From NCBI GenBank assembly GCA_030645355.1, contig JAUSNJ010000136.1:1-54193 (forward strand): a stretch of DNA of 54,193 bases. Direction: 5' to 3'. Positions 26,026-34,548 of the stretch are shown here, piece by piece (positions within the stretch are counted from its first letter, which is position 1; every line of letters starts with the position of its first letter). The translations under genes and the position numbers were made by a program. A model generated the notes under the pieces. The model had not been told where the DNA came from and searched no databases. It worked only from the letters and a program-made list of their open reading frames with translations. Source of the stretch: Rhodoferax sp. GTDB taxonomy: Bacteria; Pseudomonadota; Gammaproteobacteria; Burkholderiales; Burkholderiaceae_C.

Positions 26026-26486
26026 GCTTCGCCCCGCACCAGCGTGAAGAATTCGACCTTGGACTGCGCCACGTCGTTGTGTGTCTGGGCTCGCTTTTTC
26101 GCCTGTTCGCGGGCGATGGGTTGAATCAGCTCACGCTGCAGTGCGTCGTGGTGCCGGGGGTCTTGCAGCAACGCGTCGCACACGGCGGCCAGTTCCGCGC
26201 GGCGCTTGTCGCGACCCAAAGCGTACGACACACCCAATGGCCCATCACCCAGACGCACGGCGCAGCGCACCACGCTGGCTTCACCGACGTTGAACGGGTT
26301 GCCCGTGCCACCGACGCGGCCGCGCAGCATCACCATGCCCACCTCGGCCGGACGCACCTGTGTCAGCGCGGGCAAGGTCTCCAGCGACGGCAGTCCGGCC
26401 TCCAGCTGGCACAAGCTTGTGCGTGCCAGAACGGCCAGCCACTGCTGCCGTGCGGCAGGTGTCTCACGGAATGTTTCGCTTGTCAT
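26022..26486 (-). CDS. phnG: C-P lyase core subunit PhnG
   Basis: 154 residues, first gene of the minus-strand phn operon. Conserved PhnG features: AARQQWLAVLARTS at the N-terminus, RPAEVGMVMLRGRVGGTGNPFNVGEASVVRCAVRL in the middle, and GVSYALGRDKRRAELAAVCDALLQ. Subunit of the core complex with PhnH, I and J. A Pho-box-like site in the correct orientation lies 56 bases upstream. Confidence 0.93.
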   Translation of the reverse strand: MTSETFRETPAARQQWLAVLARTSLCQLEAGLPSLETLPALTQVRPAEVGMVMLRGRVGGTGNPFNVGEASVVRCAVRLGDGPLGVSYALGRDKRRAELAAVCDALLQDPRHHDALQRELIQPIAREQAKKRAQTHNDVAQSKVEFFTLVRGEA

Positions 26487-26541
26487 AGGGGTGTCGGATT
26501 CGCCTGAATGTGTTGCATGGGAGCGAGTTCACCGCGCCAAC

Positions 26542-26559
26542 ATGTAGGATTTATGACAA
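26542..26559 (-). promoter_or_regulatory. Candidate Pho box for the phnG operon
   Basis: Read on the minus strand the 18 bases are TTGTCATAAATCCTACAT. They match 14 of 18 positions of the PhoB consensus: two CTGTCAT repeats joined by A(A/T)A(A/T). It faces phnG, 56 bases before its start. No phoB gene is in the window, so the regulator is inferred. Confidence 0.6.
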
Positions 26560-26594
26560 GCCGGCATGCAAAAACAATCGGGGCAACCCATCGC

Positions 26595-26612
26595 CTGTCA
26601 TCTAGATGTCTA
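26595..26612 (+). promoter_or_regulatory. Candidate Pho box / PhnF operator before phnF
   Basis: A perfect CTGTCAT is followed, at the correct 11-base period, by ATGTCTA. The same bases contain the palindrome CATCTAGATG (26599-26608), extended with one mismatched pair to GTCATCTAGATGTC (26597-26610). This could be the operator of the GntR-type repressor PhnF. It lies 45 bases upstream of phnF. Confidence 0.5.
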
Positions 26613-26657
26613 AATCGGTCGCTACAGTGGACGCCTTGCACATAGAAAGGAGTCCTG

Positions 26658-27416
26658 ATGCCTTTTAGCCAGCTCTCGTCCCACGCGCCCGGCAGGCGCA
26701 GCGGTGTGGCGGTGTGGAAGCAAATAGCCGACACGCTGGGCACCGAAATCCGCGACCGCGCATACGCCGTTGCCGGCCGCCTGCCCGGCGAAGTCGAGCT
26801 GGCCGCGCGTTTCAACGTCAACCGCCACACCATGCGCCAGGCCTTGTCTGCGCTGCAGACCGATGGACTGGTGCGCATCGAGCCGGGGCGCGGCATGTTC
26901 ATCCAGCACGAGCTGATGGACTACGCACTGTCCAAACGCACGCGCTTCAGCGAGAACCTGCTGCGCCAGGGTCTGCTGCCCAGCAAACAGCTGCTGACCG
27001 CCCGCGAAATGGTGGCACCCGAGCGCGCAGCCAAAGAGTTGAAACTGGCCAAAGGCGCCGCGGTACTGATGGTGGAAACCCTGGACGAAGCCAACGAAGC
27101 CCCGATCGGCCTGGCCACCGCCTACTACCCGGCACAGCGCTTCGCGGGGCTGCTGGACATGCTGGCGCTGGGCGACCGGACCACCGACATCCTGAAACAC
27201 TTCGGCGTGCAAGACTATTTGCGCGCGCAAAGCCGGGTCACCACCCAGATGCCGAGCGATGAGACCGCCAGGCTGCTCAAGCAGCTGACCACCCGGCCCC
27301 TGCTGTGTGTGGAGAGCGTGGACGTCGACATGGAAGGCACGCCCATCAAGTACGGAGAGACCGTCTTCTGCGGCGACCGGGTTCAGCTGCTGGTGAATGC
27401 GGGAGACGAGGCATGA
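26658..27416 (+). CDS. phnF: GntR-family phosphonate regulator PhnF
   Basis: 252-residue HutC-subfamily GntR regulator. An N-terminal winged helix-turn-helix (GVAVWKQIADTLGTEI; ARFNVNRHTMRQALSALQ recognition helix; GRGMFIQ wing) precedes a C-terminal UTRA ligand-binding domain. Divergent from phnG and probably represses the phn genes until a phosphonate-derived or phosphate-linked signal is present. A strong ribosome site (AAAGGAG) precedes ATG 26658. Its stop overlaps the next start (ATGA). Confidence 0.92.
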   Translation: MPFSQLSSHAPGRRSGVAVWKQIADTLGTEIRDRAYAVAGRLPGEVELAARFNVNRHTMRQALSALQTDGLVRIEPGRGMFIQHELMDYALSKRTRFSENLLRQGLLPSKQLLTAREMVAPERAAKELKLAKGAAVLMVETLDEANEAPIGLATAYYPAQRFAGLLDMLALGDRTTDILKHFGVQDYLRAQSRVTTQMPSDETARLLKQLTTRPLLCVESVDVDMEGTPIKYGETVFCGDRVQLLVNAGDEA

Positions 27417-28108
27417 CCGTTCGTTACGCCATCTACTTCGCACCCGCCATTCAGTCACCGTGGTGGCAGTTTGGCACCCAGTGGTTGGGGCGTGATGAGC
27501 ACCGGGACCGCCTGGTACCCCAGACCCGTGTGCCGGAGATGGACGCACAAGACTTGCAGCGCATCACCAACCATCCCCGGCGCTACGGCTTTCACGCCAC
27601 GCTCAAGGCACCCTTTGGCTTGCAGGAGAACTACACGGAAGATGACTTGCGAGCCCGCATGCATGCTTTGGCCCGGACCTTGCACCCGGTCGCATTGGGG
27701 CCACTGCAGGCAACGGTCCTGGGCAATTTTGTGGCACTGGTGCCGGTTGCCCCAACCGAGGCATTGGCAGCGCTTGCAGCCGCCTGCGTCACCGAGCTGG
27801 ACGACATGCGCAGGCCTCTGAGTGATGACGATCTGGCCCGCCGCAGGATCGACACGCTGGACGCGCGGGGTCTGGAATTACTGCACCGCTACGGCTATCC
27901 GTTGGTGATGGAACGCTTTCAGTTCCATTTCTCATTGACCGGACCCGTGACGGAACCCTATACGCAGCAGGTGCTGATGGCCGTGCACACCAGCGTGGCA
28001 CAACTCAACGCCAGCGCGCCGTTGGTACTGGACCGGCTGTGTCTGTTTGTCGAACCTGCCAACGGCCAAGCGCTGGTACGTGTTGCAGATGTGGAACTCC
28101 TGGCATGA
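27413..28108 (+). CDS. DUF1045 2H-phosphoesterase-like protein of the phn operon
   Basis: 231 residues. Two HxT/S motifs typical of 2H phosphoesterases: HAT at H61 (YGFHATLKAP) and HFS at H172 (FQFHFSLTGP). DUF1045 proteins are regular members of phn operons. No PhnP-type cyclic phosphodiesterase is in the window, so this protein may open the 1,2-cyclic ribose phosphate released by PhnJ (inference). The frame is open from 27305, but ATG 27413 overlaps the phnF stop. It couples to phnN by another ATGA. Confidence 0.85.
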   Translation: MTVRYAIYFAPAIQSPWWQFGTQWLGRDEHRDRLVPQTRVPEMDAQDLQRITNHPRRYGFHATLKAPFGLQENYTEDDLRARMHALARTLHPVALGPLQATVLGNFVALVPVAPTEALAALAAACVTELDDMRRPLSDDDLARRRIDTLDARGLELLHRYGYPLVMERFQFHFSLTGPVTEPYTQQVLMAVHTSVAQLNASAPLVLDRLCLFVEPANGQALVRVADVELLA

Positions 28109-28689
28109 CAAACCCGCAAGGACTTTGGGTGCTGGTCTGCGGCGCATCGGGCGCGGGAAAAGATAGCGTGATCGCCTGGGCCGCGCAGCACCTGGAGCTG
28201 CGCGACGACATCGTCTTTGCCCGGCGCATGGTGACCCGTGCGCCCCACCCCGGCTCGGACCATGACGCAGTGACACCATCGGACTTTGCTGCATTGGCAG
28301 CATCCCATGCGCTGGCCTGGCAATGGGAGGCACATGGGTTTCAGTACGGCATCAACGCCCACTATGCCAATGACGTGGCCGCCGGACGCACCGTGGTGGT
28401 CAACGGATCGCGCGCACACGCCGCCGCTGTGGCGCCTTCCGCGCATGTGCGCGTCGTGCAGATCGTGGCAGATGCCACCCTGCTGGCCAGCCGCATGGCG
28501 CAGCGCGGCCGTGACGCGCCAGAGGACGTTGCCCGCCGCTTGGCGCGCAATGCGCGGCTGCCGGATCTGCAGGGCGACTGCACCATCCTGAACCACGGTG
28601 AGCTGGCGCAGGCAGGACGCCAGCTGGCGGACTACCTGACACGCGAAACGCGCCCTACCCCTCGAAGGACGTGCGCGGACAGCTACTGA
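28105..28689 (+). CDS. phnN: Ribose 1,5-bisphosphate phosphokinase
   Basis: 194-residue P-loop kinase, related to guanylate kinase, that phosphorylates ribose 1,5-bisphosphate to PRPP as the last step of the C-P lyase pathway. P-loop GASGAGKDS at 13-21, the RMVTRAPHPG and GFQYGINAHY lid-type regions, and RLARNARL. ATG 28105 overlaps the preceding TGA; the frame is open from 28039. The TGA at 28687-28689 overlaps the stop codon of the convergent GGDEF/EAL gene (28683-28685). Confidence 0.93.
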   Translation: MTNPQGLWVLVCGASGAGKDSVIAWAAQHLELRDDIVFARRMVTRAPHPGSDHDAVTPSDFAALAASHALAWQWEAHGFQYGINAHYANDVAAGRTVVVNGSRAHAAAVAPSAHVRVVQIVADATLLASRMAQRGRDAPEDVARRLARNARLPDLQGDCTILNHGELAQAGRQLADYLTRETRPTPRRTCADSY

Positions 28690-31067
28690 TTTTGTAGCAA
28701 AAACTGCTCGAAATCCGCGATAGGGACAGGCTTGCTGAACAGGTAGCCCTGGCAGTCATGGCAGCCCGAACTTGCCAGAAACTCCCGCTGCGTTTCGGTT
28801 TCAACCCCCTCGGCAATCACATTCAGATCCAGACTGTGGGCCAGGGCCACGATGGTTTTGGCAATCGAGGCGTCGTTCGGGTCAAGCAGAATGTCACGCA
28901 CGAAGGTGGCATCGATTTTCAATTGGTCGAGCGGCAGGCGCTTGAGGTAGGACAGCGACGAGTACCCGGTGCCGAAATCGTCGAGCGAGAAGCCAACGCC
29001 ACGGCTTTTCAGGGCCGACATTTTTTCGATCACTTGCGGCACATCCTGGACCAGCAAGCTTTCGGTCAGCTCCAGTTTCAGCCGTTGGGGATTGGCTCCG
29101 GTTTGACGGAGCGCACGCAAAACCTGATCGACAAAGTTCGGCTGTCGGAATTGTCGGGCGCTGACGTTCACCGCAATTGTGAGATGGGCCCGTCCCGGCT
29201 GGTCGGCCCAGCGCGCAAGCTGGGCGCAAGCCTCTTCCAGCACCCATTGGCCGATGGGCAGGATCAGGCCGGTGTCTTCTGCCAGCGGGATGAAGTCGGC
29301 CGGCGACACCATGCCGCGTTGTGGGTGCAACCAGCGGATCAGGGCCTCGGCGCCGGTGAGCCGGGTTTTGCCATTGACCTGGGGCTGGTAGAAAAGCACG
29401 AATTGCTGCTGTGCCAAGGCTAACCGCAAATCGGCCTCCAGTGCGGCGCGCTCCTTGACCGCCGCTTCCATATCGGGGTCAAAAAAGCCCCAGGCGTTGC
29501 GCCCGGCTTCTTTGGACTTGTACATCGCAATCTCGGCCTGTTTCATCAGATCTTCAGCGCTGACCACATCACTCTTGAACAGCGTAATGCCCAAGCTGGC
29601 CGAGCTGTGGTGGTTCACGTCGCCCAGCAAATAGGGCTGGTTGAGCGCGTCAAGCATCTTGTGGGCGATGGTTTCAAGCGCCGCTGCACTGGCGCCTTCT
29701 TCCAGATTCAAGCCCTCCAGGATGAGTACAAATTCATCACCGCCCAAGCGGGCCACGGTGTCGCCCTCGCGCACCAACCGGGTGAGGCGCCTGGAGACCT
29801 GCTTCAGCAGCAAATCACCGATTTCGTGCCCGAGTGTGTCGTTGATCGTCTTGAATTTGTCCAGATCCACAAACAACAGTGCGCTGTACAAGTCGTTGCG
29901 CGTGCTGGCCGTAATGGAGTGCTGCAGTCGATCCATCAGCAACGTCCGATTGGGCAGACCCGTCAAGGGGTCAAAGTAAGCCAGCTCGTTGATTTTCTTC
30001 TCGGCCTTATTGCGCTCGGTGACGTCAACGAACGAGGCCATCATGCAAATTGGTTGGCCCGTCTCATTGAGGACCATGTTTGCCGCCATCTGCAAGTCCG
30101 CCTGGCTGTCATCGGCGCGGCGCGCCAGCAGCTCGCCCTGCCAGCGCCCGTGGTGTTGCAGTGCCTGCAGTACCGGGCTCAACGCGACCGGATCGTTCCA
30201 GTACTCGCGCAGCGGGTGCCCGCGCGCATCATCCTCGTGGGCGAGCCGCCACAGGTCGGCGCAGGCGCGGTTGATGTAGGTCACGGTGCCGTCAAGGTCT
30301 GCAATGGCGATGGCATTCAGCGAGGACGCCATAGCGGCGTCTTTGGTCCGCAAATCCTTGACCTGCTGCAGCAAAACCTGCTGCTGTTGCTGCAGGCGTT
30401 CACGCATGTTGTTCAGGGCCGTGACCAGTTCGGACAACTCGTCTCCGTGGCGGGGTTCTTTGCGCTCCAGCGTCAACGGGCCGATGCTCTGGTCTTCGGC
30501 CACCTGCCCGGCGTGGCGGGCCACCTGCACCATATGGCGCCCAATCAGGCGGTAGAACAGGACGAAGACGAACAACACCACGAAAAAGGTCTTGAGCACA
30601 TTGGCGCCCAGGAAAAACACCAGGCGATTGATCGTGCGCTGATAGACCTCGGCATAACTGGCCCCCACCAGCAGTTCACCAATCAACAGTTTCTGGCCCC
30701 GGTGTTCGCGCCACAACTCGAAGACGCGCTGGGTGCCGTCTCCCTTTACGTCTTCTCCCCGGCGCACCAGCGTTTTGCCTTCAACGCGGATCTCGGCCAG
30801 ACTGAAATTGGGCAGGCGGGTGATGCCCAGCAGCAAGGTACCCAGGCGCTCATGGTCAACCACCCAGACGTTCTCGACCACGCTGGGCAAGTAGGCGTCC
30901 TCGATCTGGGCCATCTGGCTGTCGATGTTTCGCAAATCGCGAAAGTACTCAATGGACAATTCGGCCGCCGTGATGCCCAGCGCCAGCACCGAACTGAACA
31001 ACACGATGAACGCTGCCAGTTTTTGCGCCAGCCGGCCGGGATATCTCAGCAAAAGAAAACCCATCAA
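28683..31067 (-). CDS. Membrane PAS-GGDEF-EAL protein
   Basis: 794 residues. A membrane helix (about 15-37), a periplasmic sensor (about 38-160), a second membrane helix (about 148-172), a HAMP-like linker, then a PAS domain (about 235-350, ITERN-type exit VDVTERNKAEKKINE). The GGDEF domain has RLGGDEF and I-site REGD. The EAL domain retains AEALIRW, NVSARQF, ELTESLL and DDFGTGYSSLSYL. Both catalytic domains look competent. It lies 13 bases downstream of a periplasmic binding protein gene, which may bind its signal. Confidence 0.9.
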   Translation of the reverse strand: MMGFLLLRYPGRLAQKLAAFIVLFSSVLALGITAAELSIEYFRDLRNIDSQMAQIEDAYLPSVVENVWVVDHERLGTLLLGITRLPNFSLAEIRVEGKTLVRRGEDVKGDGTQRVFELWREHRGQKLLIGELLVGASYAEVYQRTINRLVFFLGANVLKTFFVVLFVFVLFYRLIGRHMVQVARHAGQVAEDQSIGPLTLERKEPRHGDELSELVTALNNMRERLQQQQQVLLQQVKDLRTKDAAMASSLNAIAIADLDGTVTYINRACADLWRLAHEDDARGHPLREYWNDPVALSPVLQALQHHGRWQGELLARRADDSQADLQMAANMVLNETGQPICMMASFVDVTERNKAEKKINELAYFDPLTGLPNRTLLMDRLQHSITASTRNDLYSALLFVDLDKFKTINDTLGHEIGDLLLKQVSRRLTRLVREGDTVARLGGDEFVLILEGLNLEEGASAAALETIAHKMLDALNQPYLLGDVNHHSSASLGITLFKSDVVSAEDLMKQAEIAMYKSKEAGRNAWGFFDPDMEAAVKERAALEADLRLALAQQQFVLFYQPQVNGKTRLTGAEALIRWLHPQRGMVSPADFIPLAEDTGLILPIGQWVLEEACAQLARWADQPGRAHLTIAVNVSARQFRQPNFVDQVLRALRQTGANPQRLKLELTESLLVQDVPQVIEKMSALKSRGVGFSLDDFGTGYSSLSYLKRLPLDQLKIDATFVRDILLDPNDASIAKTIVALAHSLDLNVIAEGVETETQREFLASSGCHDCQGYLFSKPVPIADFEQFLLQNQ

Positions 31068-31080
31068 TGGCCCCGTGGTG

Positions 31081-31884
31081 TCATGGTGCCTTCGACGTCA
31101 GGGTGGCATCGAAAATGCGCTGGTAAGTCCCATTGGCTTTCAGACGCACCAGTGCCTGTGCCACGCGTGGCACCAGGGCCTCATGTTTCTTGTGCAGGTA
31201 CATGAACATGTCGGTCCTGGCCAGCGGCGGCTCCAGTGCATGCGCCTTGAGCCCCAGGGCCTGGACTCTGGCCAGACCCTGCCAGCGTTCGTACAGTGCC
31301 AGATCGGCCCGGCCATTGGCCAGCAGACCAAAGAGCTGGTCGGCATCCCGCACCGGCGTCACCTCCCGGGCATTGGTGACATTTTTCTCAAAAATCTTCC
31401 AGCCGATGATGTAGCTCAGCACGTAGGGCTCAATCGACTGCCAGTTGGGAGTGGCCAGCTGCAAATGGGTGGCGTAGGCGACAAAATCATTGACGATGAG
31501 GGTTTCCGGGACACGAATCAGGTTGGGGTACTGCTTTTCCAGCCCCGCAATGCGCATGGCCTCACCGTCGTCAACACCGGCATTGGCGTTGAGCAGTGTG
31601 CGGGCGGTCGACGTCGGAAACACCTGCAGCTCGGCATCGAGCCCGGCCTCACGAAAGATGGCAGGGATGATCTGATCCAGAAAGCCCTTGCGATCTGGCG
31701 TGGTGTAGGGGGCCAGCACCCCGGTGGTGAGCACCAGCTTGTCACCCGCCTGAACCCCGCTGACAAAGCCCAGGCTGCCCAGCAGGACGGCGGTCCATGC
31801 CCTGCACCAGACGCGAAGGAATTTGCTCGCGCTGCTGACCAAAACCCGCATGGAAATTTCTGTGCGTAGAGGGGTGGTCAACAT
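31081..31884 (-). CDS. Periplasmic solute-binding protein (SBP_bac_3-like)
   Basis: 267 residues, or 256 from an inner ATG (MRVLVSS, 31851). A signal peptide ending at VQAG is followed by an extracellular-solute-binding family 3 fold (LVLTTGVLAPYT at the first strand; LFGLLANGRADLALYERW; LKANGTYQRIFD at the C-terminus). No ABC permease or ATPase is adjacent. The only partner is the GGDEF/EAL protein 13 bases downstream, so it probably serves as a ligand sensor for c-di-GMP signalling and not for import. Confidence 0.8.
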   Translation of the reverse strand: MLTTPLRTEISMRVLVSSASKFLRVWCRAWTAVLLGSLGFVSGVQAGDKLVLTTGVLAPYTTPDRKGFLDQIIPAIFREAGLDAELQVFPTSTARTLLNANAGVDDGEAMRIAGLEKQYPNLIRVPETLIVNDFVAYATHLQLATPNWQSIEPYVLSYIIGWKIFEKNVTNAREVTPVRDADQLFGLLANGRADLALYERWQGLARVQALGLKAHALEPPLARTDMFMYLHKKHEALVPRVAQALVRLKANGTYQRIFDATLTSKAP

Positions 31885-32195
31885 GGGGGTCGCTTCAAAA
31901 ATATCAATTCAACGTTGATGCTTGCTGCGGACAAAGTATCTCACGGTGAGGCATCAAAAATTTCAGTTTTGAACTCTCAGCCGGCGCGAGCGAAAATATC
32001 GGCCCGGGTGCTGCTTGATCCCCATTCGGCCACGGGGTCGGGGTACATGTAGTCGGTTCCCAACGGGGAACTGTATGAGAAAAAGTGCCTCTAGCCCTCG
32101 TGTGATGGACGTATGCTGCTATCACAATGATAGCAACTCTTCACGGGCGAAAGGTGGCGATTGCCCTGGGTGGCGATGGATGCGTTCAGCGGACT
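31885..32195. other. Gene-free intergenic stretch with a repeat copy
   Basis: No supported gene. Contains the presumed promoter of the solute-binding protein gene (A/T-rich near 31890-31980) and copy 5 of the dispersed repeat at 32087-32133. The CYTH-CHAD gene ends at its right edge. Confidence 0.6.
32087..32133 (-). repeat. Dispersed 47-bp repeat, copy 5
   Basis: Reverse orientation: CTCTAGCCCTCGTGTG around 32090-32104 and GATAG ending at 32133. Spacing from the G of GCCC (32094) to 32133 is again 40 bases. GCTATCACAATGATAGC (32118-32134) is a palindrome at the left box. Confidence 0.8.
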
Positions 32196-33668
32196 CTAGG
32201 CCGGTGGTTGTCCGATGCCGTAGGCCACGCCCCGCAGGAACTGCACAAGCCCTTGCGCGGCATCCAGCCGCGTCGCCGTATCAATGGCTTGATCGAGGTC
32301 ACGTTCCCAACCGATACGGTTTTGAACCTGCATAGCCGACTGGAGCCAGCGCTCAGCCTGTTTCCTGGGCAACAGGGGCTGCAATACTTCCACACCGTAG
32401 CGCATCCGCTTGGCCAGAATCCGTCTGCGGTGCTGGACCAACGCATCCCTGGATTTCGATGGAAGTGACCGTAACTGTTCGGCCATTCGTGCCATGCGCT
32501 TCTGGGCCCATTGGGTGACGCTGTGCTGTTTGTGTGCGTGTGGCCGCCACCCGGTGTCAAAGGTTCCGGTTTCAAGCCAGCGCACCATTTGCAACAGCGC
32601 GCCACCGATGGCAGCATCCAGCAAGATGGCTCGCAAGCCTTCACGCTGTTCTTCTATGGCCCTGCGCAGAGCCTCCTCCAGATGACTCCATTGCAGTGCA
32701 CGCTGTGCATCGCCGGTTTGGTACGCGTTGGCATAGACAGGGAACACTTCGGTGGCGGCGACTTCCAGATCGCGCAGTTCCGTCAGACGCTTCAACAGCG
32801 GTCTAAGCGGTGCAAGAGAAGGGAATGTGCTGTCGTCGATCAACTTCCTGAAGAGCTTCAAATTGCCCTTGAATCGGCGCCACCCCACCCGCGCCTGGTG
32901 CAAGACCTCGGGGGCGTCGCTGCTGCGCAGGGTGTATACATTGGCGGTGAACTGCAAAAACGATTCTCGCAACACGCTGAGCGCAATGGCGCCCAAGTCC
33001 ATGCTCTCATCGAGTGCGGGCGACTTGGCACGCACTGGCGCGTCCAGCGTGCCGTCCGCCAGGCGGTAGGCTCGCTCCGCTTTGCTCACGTGCAAGGGCA
33101 TCAGACTGATGTGCTGGCTAATCTGACTGGCAACCTCGAAAACCGCGTCGGCCGAGCCGTCCAGCAACTCTATCTCCAATTCACACAAAGGCGCACTGTG
33201 CCCGTCGATCAACACGTTGCCGCGGTCCAGTGCGACCTCCACGCGACCCGTGTCCAGCGCAACGATCCAGCTCAGTCGCTCAAAGCTGGTCGTAAATACC
33301 GGATGCAGGGCCTGGAACAGGGAACCATCAGCGTCCAGTTCCGCCCATGGCGTGTCAACCAATAAGGTCTGGTCCAGACCATCCGTGGAGATCGGCGCTT
33401 CCCATTCGCCGCGGCGACTCAATGCCGAGTCACCAGCCGCCCCCATCTTCAGCGTCTGCACCCATTGGGGAGCACATGCATCGCCAATCCGACGAACGCG
33501 CAGGGCCACCGCTTGGCGCTGCAGGGCGTGGGTCGCCGTATCGTAGTAGGTGTTGTACAGCAACTGGCGCTTGGGCTGGCGCCGTCCAACGGCCGCAACG
33601 CGCGCCAGTTGCTTCTCCAGCAGATGCAGGTCTTGGAGGGGAAGCGCCAGCTTGAGTTCGAGTTCCAT
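32196..33668 (-). CDS. CYTH-CHAD domain protein (triphosphatase-like)
   Basis: 490 residues. The N-terminal CYTH tunnel domain starts at once with the ExExK metal/phosphate motif (E2-L-E4-L-K6), followed by charged strands (ALRVRRIG; TLKMG; CELEIELLDG) up to about residue 205. The C-terminal CHAD helical domain (about 230-485) has repeated conserved basic residues (HQARVGWRRFKGNLKLF; LVQHRRRILAKRMRYG). CYTH proteins of this kind hydrolyse inorganic triphosphate; CHAD domains bind polyphosphate. Cytosolic. No polyphosphate kinase gene nearby. Confidence 0.88.
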   Translation of the reverse strand: MELELKLALPLQDLHLLEKQLARVAAVGRRQPKRQLLYNTYYDTATHALQRQAVALRVRRIGDACAPQWVQTLKMGAAGDSALSRRGEWEAPISTDGLDQTLLVDTPWAELDADGSLFQALHPVFTTSFERLSWIVALDTGRVEVALDRGNVLIDGHSAPLCELEIELLDGSADAVFEVASQISQHISLMPLHVSKAERAYRLADGTLDAPVRAKSPALDESMDLGAIALSVLRESFLQFTANVYTLRSSDAPEVLHQARVGWRRFKGNLKLFRKLIDDSTFPSLAPLRPLLKRLTELRDLEVAATEVFPVYANAYQTGDAQRALQWSHLEEALRRAIEEQREGLRAILLDAAIGGALLQMVRWLETGTFDTGWRPHAHKQHSVTQWAQKRMARMAEQLRSLPSKSRDALVQHRRRILAKRMRYGVEVLQPLLPRKQAERWLQSAMQVQNRIGWERDLDQAIDTATRLDAAQGLVQFLRGVAYGIGQPPA

Positions 33669-33819
33669 AAATGGTGTGTCTGAAGGTACGCCAATAGGTT
33701 TGGGTGGCGCTCAGTATGCGGCAACAGACGGGACAAAAATATGACAGGTGTCAAGGCGCAACTTGGGCGCACAATTGACCCGGCCTTTTGCTCCGCTAAA
33801 CCATCCACATGGAGAAAGC

Positions 33820-34017
33820 ATGCGTAAGAAACTTCAAAATCTGGAAAGACTGAGCCAAAAAATGGAGGCCCGGTTTGGAGAGGGTGATGAACTAGTCCTG
33901 GCGTTCAAACGGGAACTCCTCTCGATGCGGGACAAACTGTCTGAAGAAATCGCCGCCAAAAACCTTGGCCGCCGCAAAATGGACAAGGTCGACCCGCAAG
34001 CGACGCTGCTGCACTGA
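33820..34017 (+). CDS. Small charged helical protein, unknown function
   Basis: 65 residues from ATG 33820, preceded by GGAGAAAG at the right distance; the frame is open from 33748. The sequence is almost all charged helix (LQNLERLSQKMEARFGEGDE), probably a coiled coil, with a basic tail (LGRRKMDKVD). I do not recognise the family. It stands alone between divergent or convergent genes and is followed by a clear hairpin. Confidence 0.55.
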   Translation: MRKKLQNLERLSQKMEARFGEGDELVLAFKRELLSMRDKLSEEIAAKNLGRRKMDKVDPQATLLH

Positions 34018-34030
34018 CTGTGTACACCCT

Positions 34031-34060
34031 GACACGGGGCCAAAGGCATGACCCCGTGTC
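34031..34060. terminator. Hairpin between two convergent genes
   Basis: GACACGGGG (34031-34039) pairs perfectly with CCCCGTGTC (34052-34060) around a 12-base loop. A T-run (TTTTT at 34071-34075) follows after ten bases. Serves the small helical protein gene and possibly, in reverse, the H1-like gene. Confidence 0.6.
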
Positions 34061-34066
34061 GCTGCC

Positions 34067-34528
34067 TTAGTTTTTAGCGGGGCGCCCTGTCTTCAGATTT
34101 GGCACTGCGCGCAGCGCTGCAAGAAAGGCTGCGTCCGGTAGGGCCGCCAAAGCCTTGATGCCCGCACGAATGAGTTCCGTCTTCTTGATGGGCATGGCCA
34201 GCTTCCCAGCGCGCAACTTCAGGACGTCAAGCACTGCATACTCGGGCTTGGGCATGGTGAAGCTGTCACGGACCATCTTGACCTTTTTAGCCTTGACGGG
34301 CTTGGCCGCTACAGGGCTGGCCACAACGGGCTTGGCGGGTGTCTTGGTAGCAGGTTTGGCTACGACGGCCTTGGTAGTCGCTACGGGGGCCTTCGCGGCT
34401 ACCGTCTTAACGGCAGGTTTTGCCTTTGCCTTTGTTTTTGCTTTTGGCTTGACAGCTACCTTGGGCGCCGCGGCGGATGCCGTGGGTGCAGAAGCAGTTA
34501 CAACGGGTTTGGTTTCGGCAGTTGCCAT
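34067..34528 (-). CDS. Histone-H1-like Lys/Ala/Pro-rich protein with RHH-like C-terminus
   Basis: 153 residues. The first 85 or so are low-complexity Lys-Ala-Pro-Val (KPKAKTKAKAKPAVKT type), as in bacterial H1-like and AlgP-like DNA-binding tails. The last 65 (VRDSFTMPKPEYAVLDVLKLRAG... to ...LIRAGIKAL) read as a strand then two helices, like a ribbon-helix-helix domain. It probably binds DNA non-specifically through the tail and specifically or as a dimer through the C-terminus (inference). A long perfect inverted repeat lies 21 bases upstream of its start. Confidence 0.7.
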   Translation of the reverse strand: MATAETKPVVTASAPTASAAAPKVAVKPKAKTKAKAKPAVKTVAAKAPVATTKAVVAKPATKTPAKPVVASPVAAKPVKAKKVKMVRDSFTMPKPEYAVLDVLKLRAGKLAMPIKKTELIRAGIKALAALPDAAFLAALRAVPNLKTGRPAKN

Positions 34529-34548
34529 TTTTTGACTGACTTTCTTTT

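Noticed and set aside
28682..28698. GCTACTGATTTTGTAGC as a repeat copy
   Set aside because: Only the left box fits; the region at the right-box position lies in coding sequence and does not match GGGCT well. Kept only as a hairpin at the gene ends.
29607..31205. Long open frame of 532 codons on the plus strand
   Set aside because: Antisense shadow of the PAS-GGDEF-EAL gene, whose domains and motifs are unmistakable; the translation is low-complexity His/Gln/Val typical of GC-rich antisense frames.
31904..32125. 73-codon minus-strand frame upstream of the solute-binding protein gene
   Set aside because: Overlaps a repeat copy, lacks a ribosome site, and has no recognisable features.
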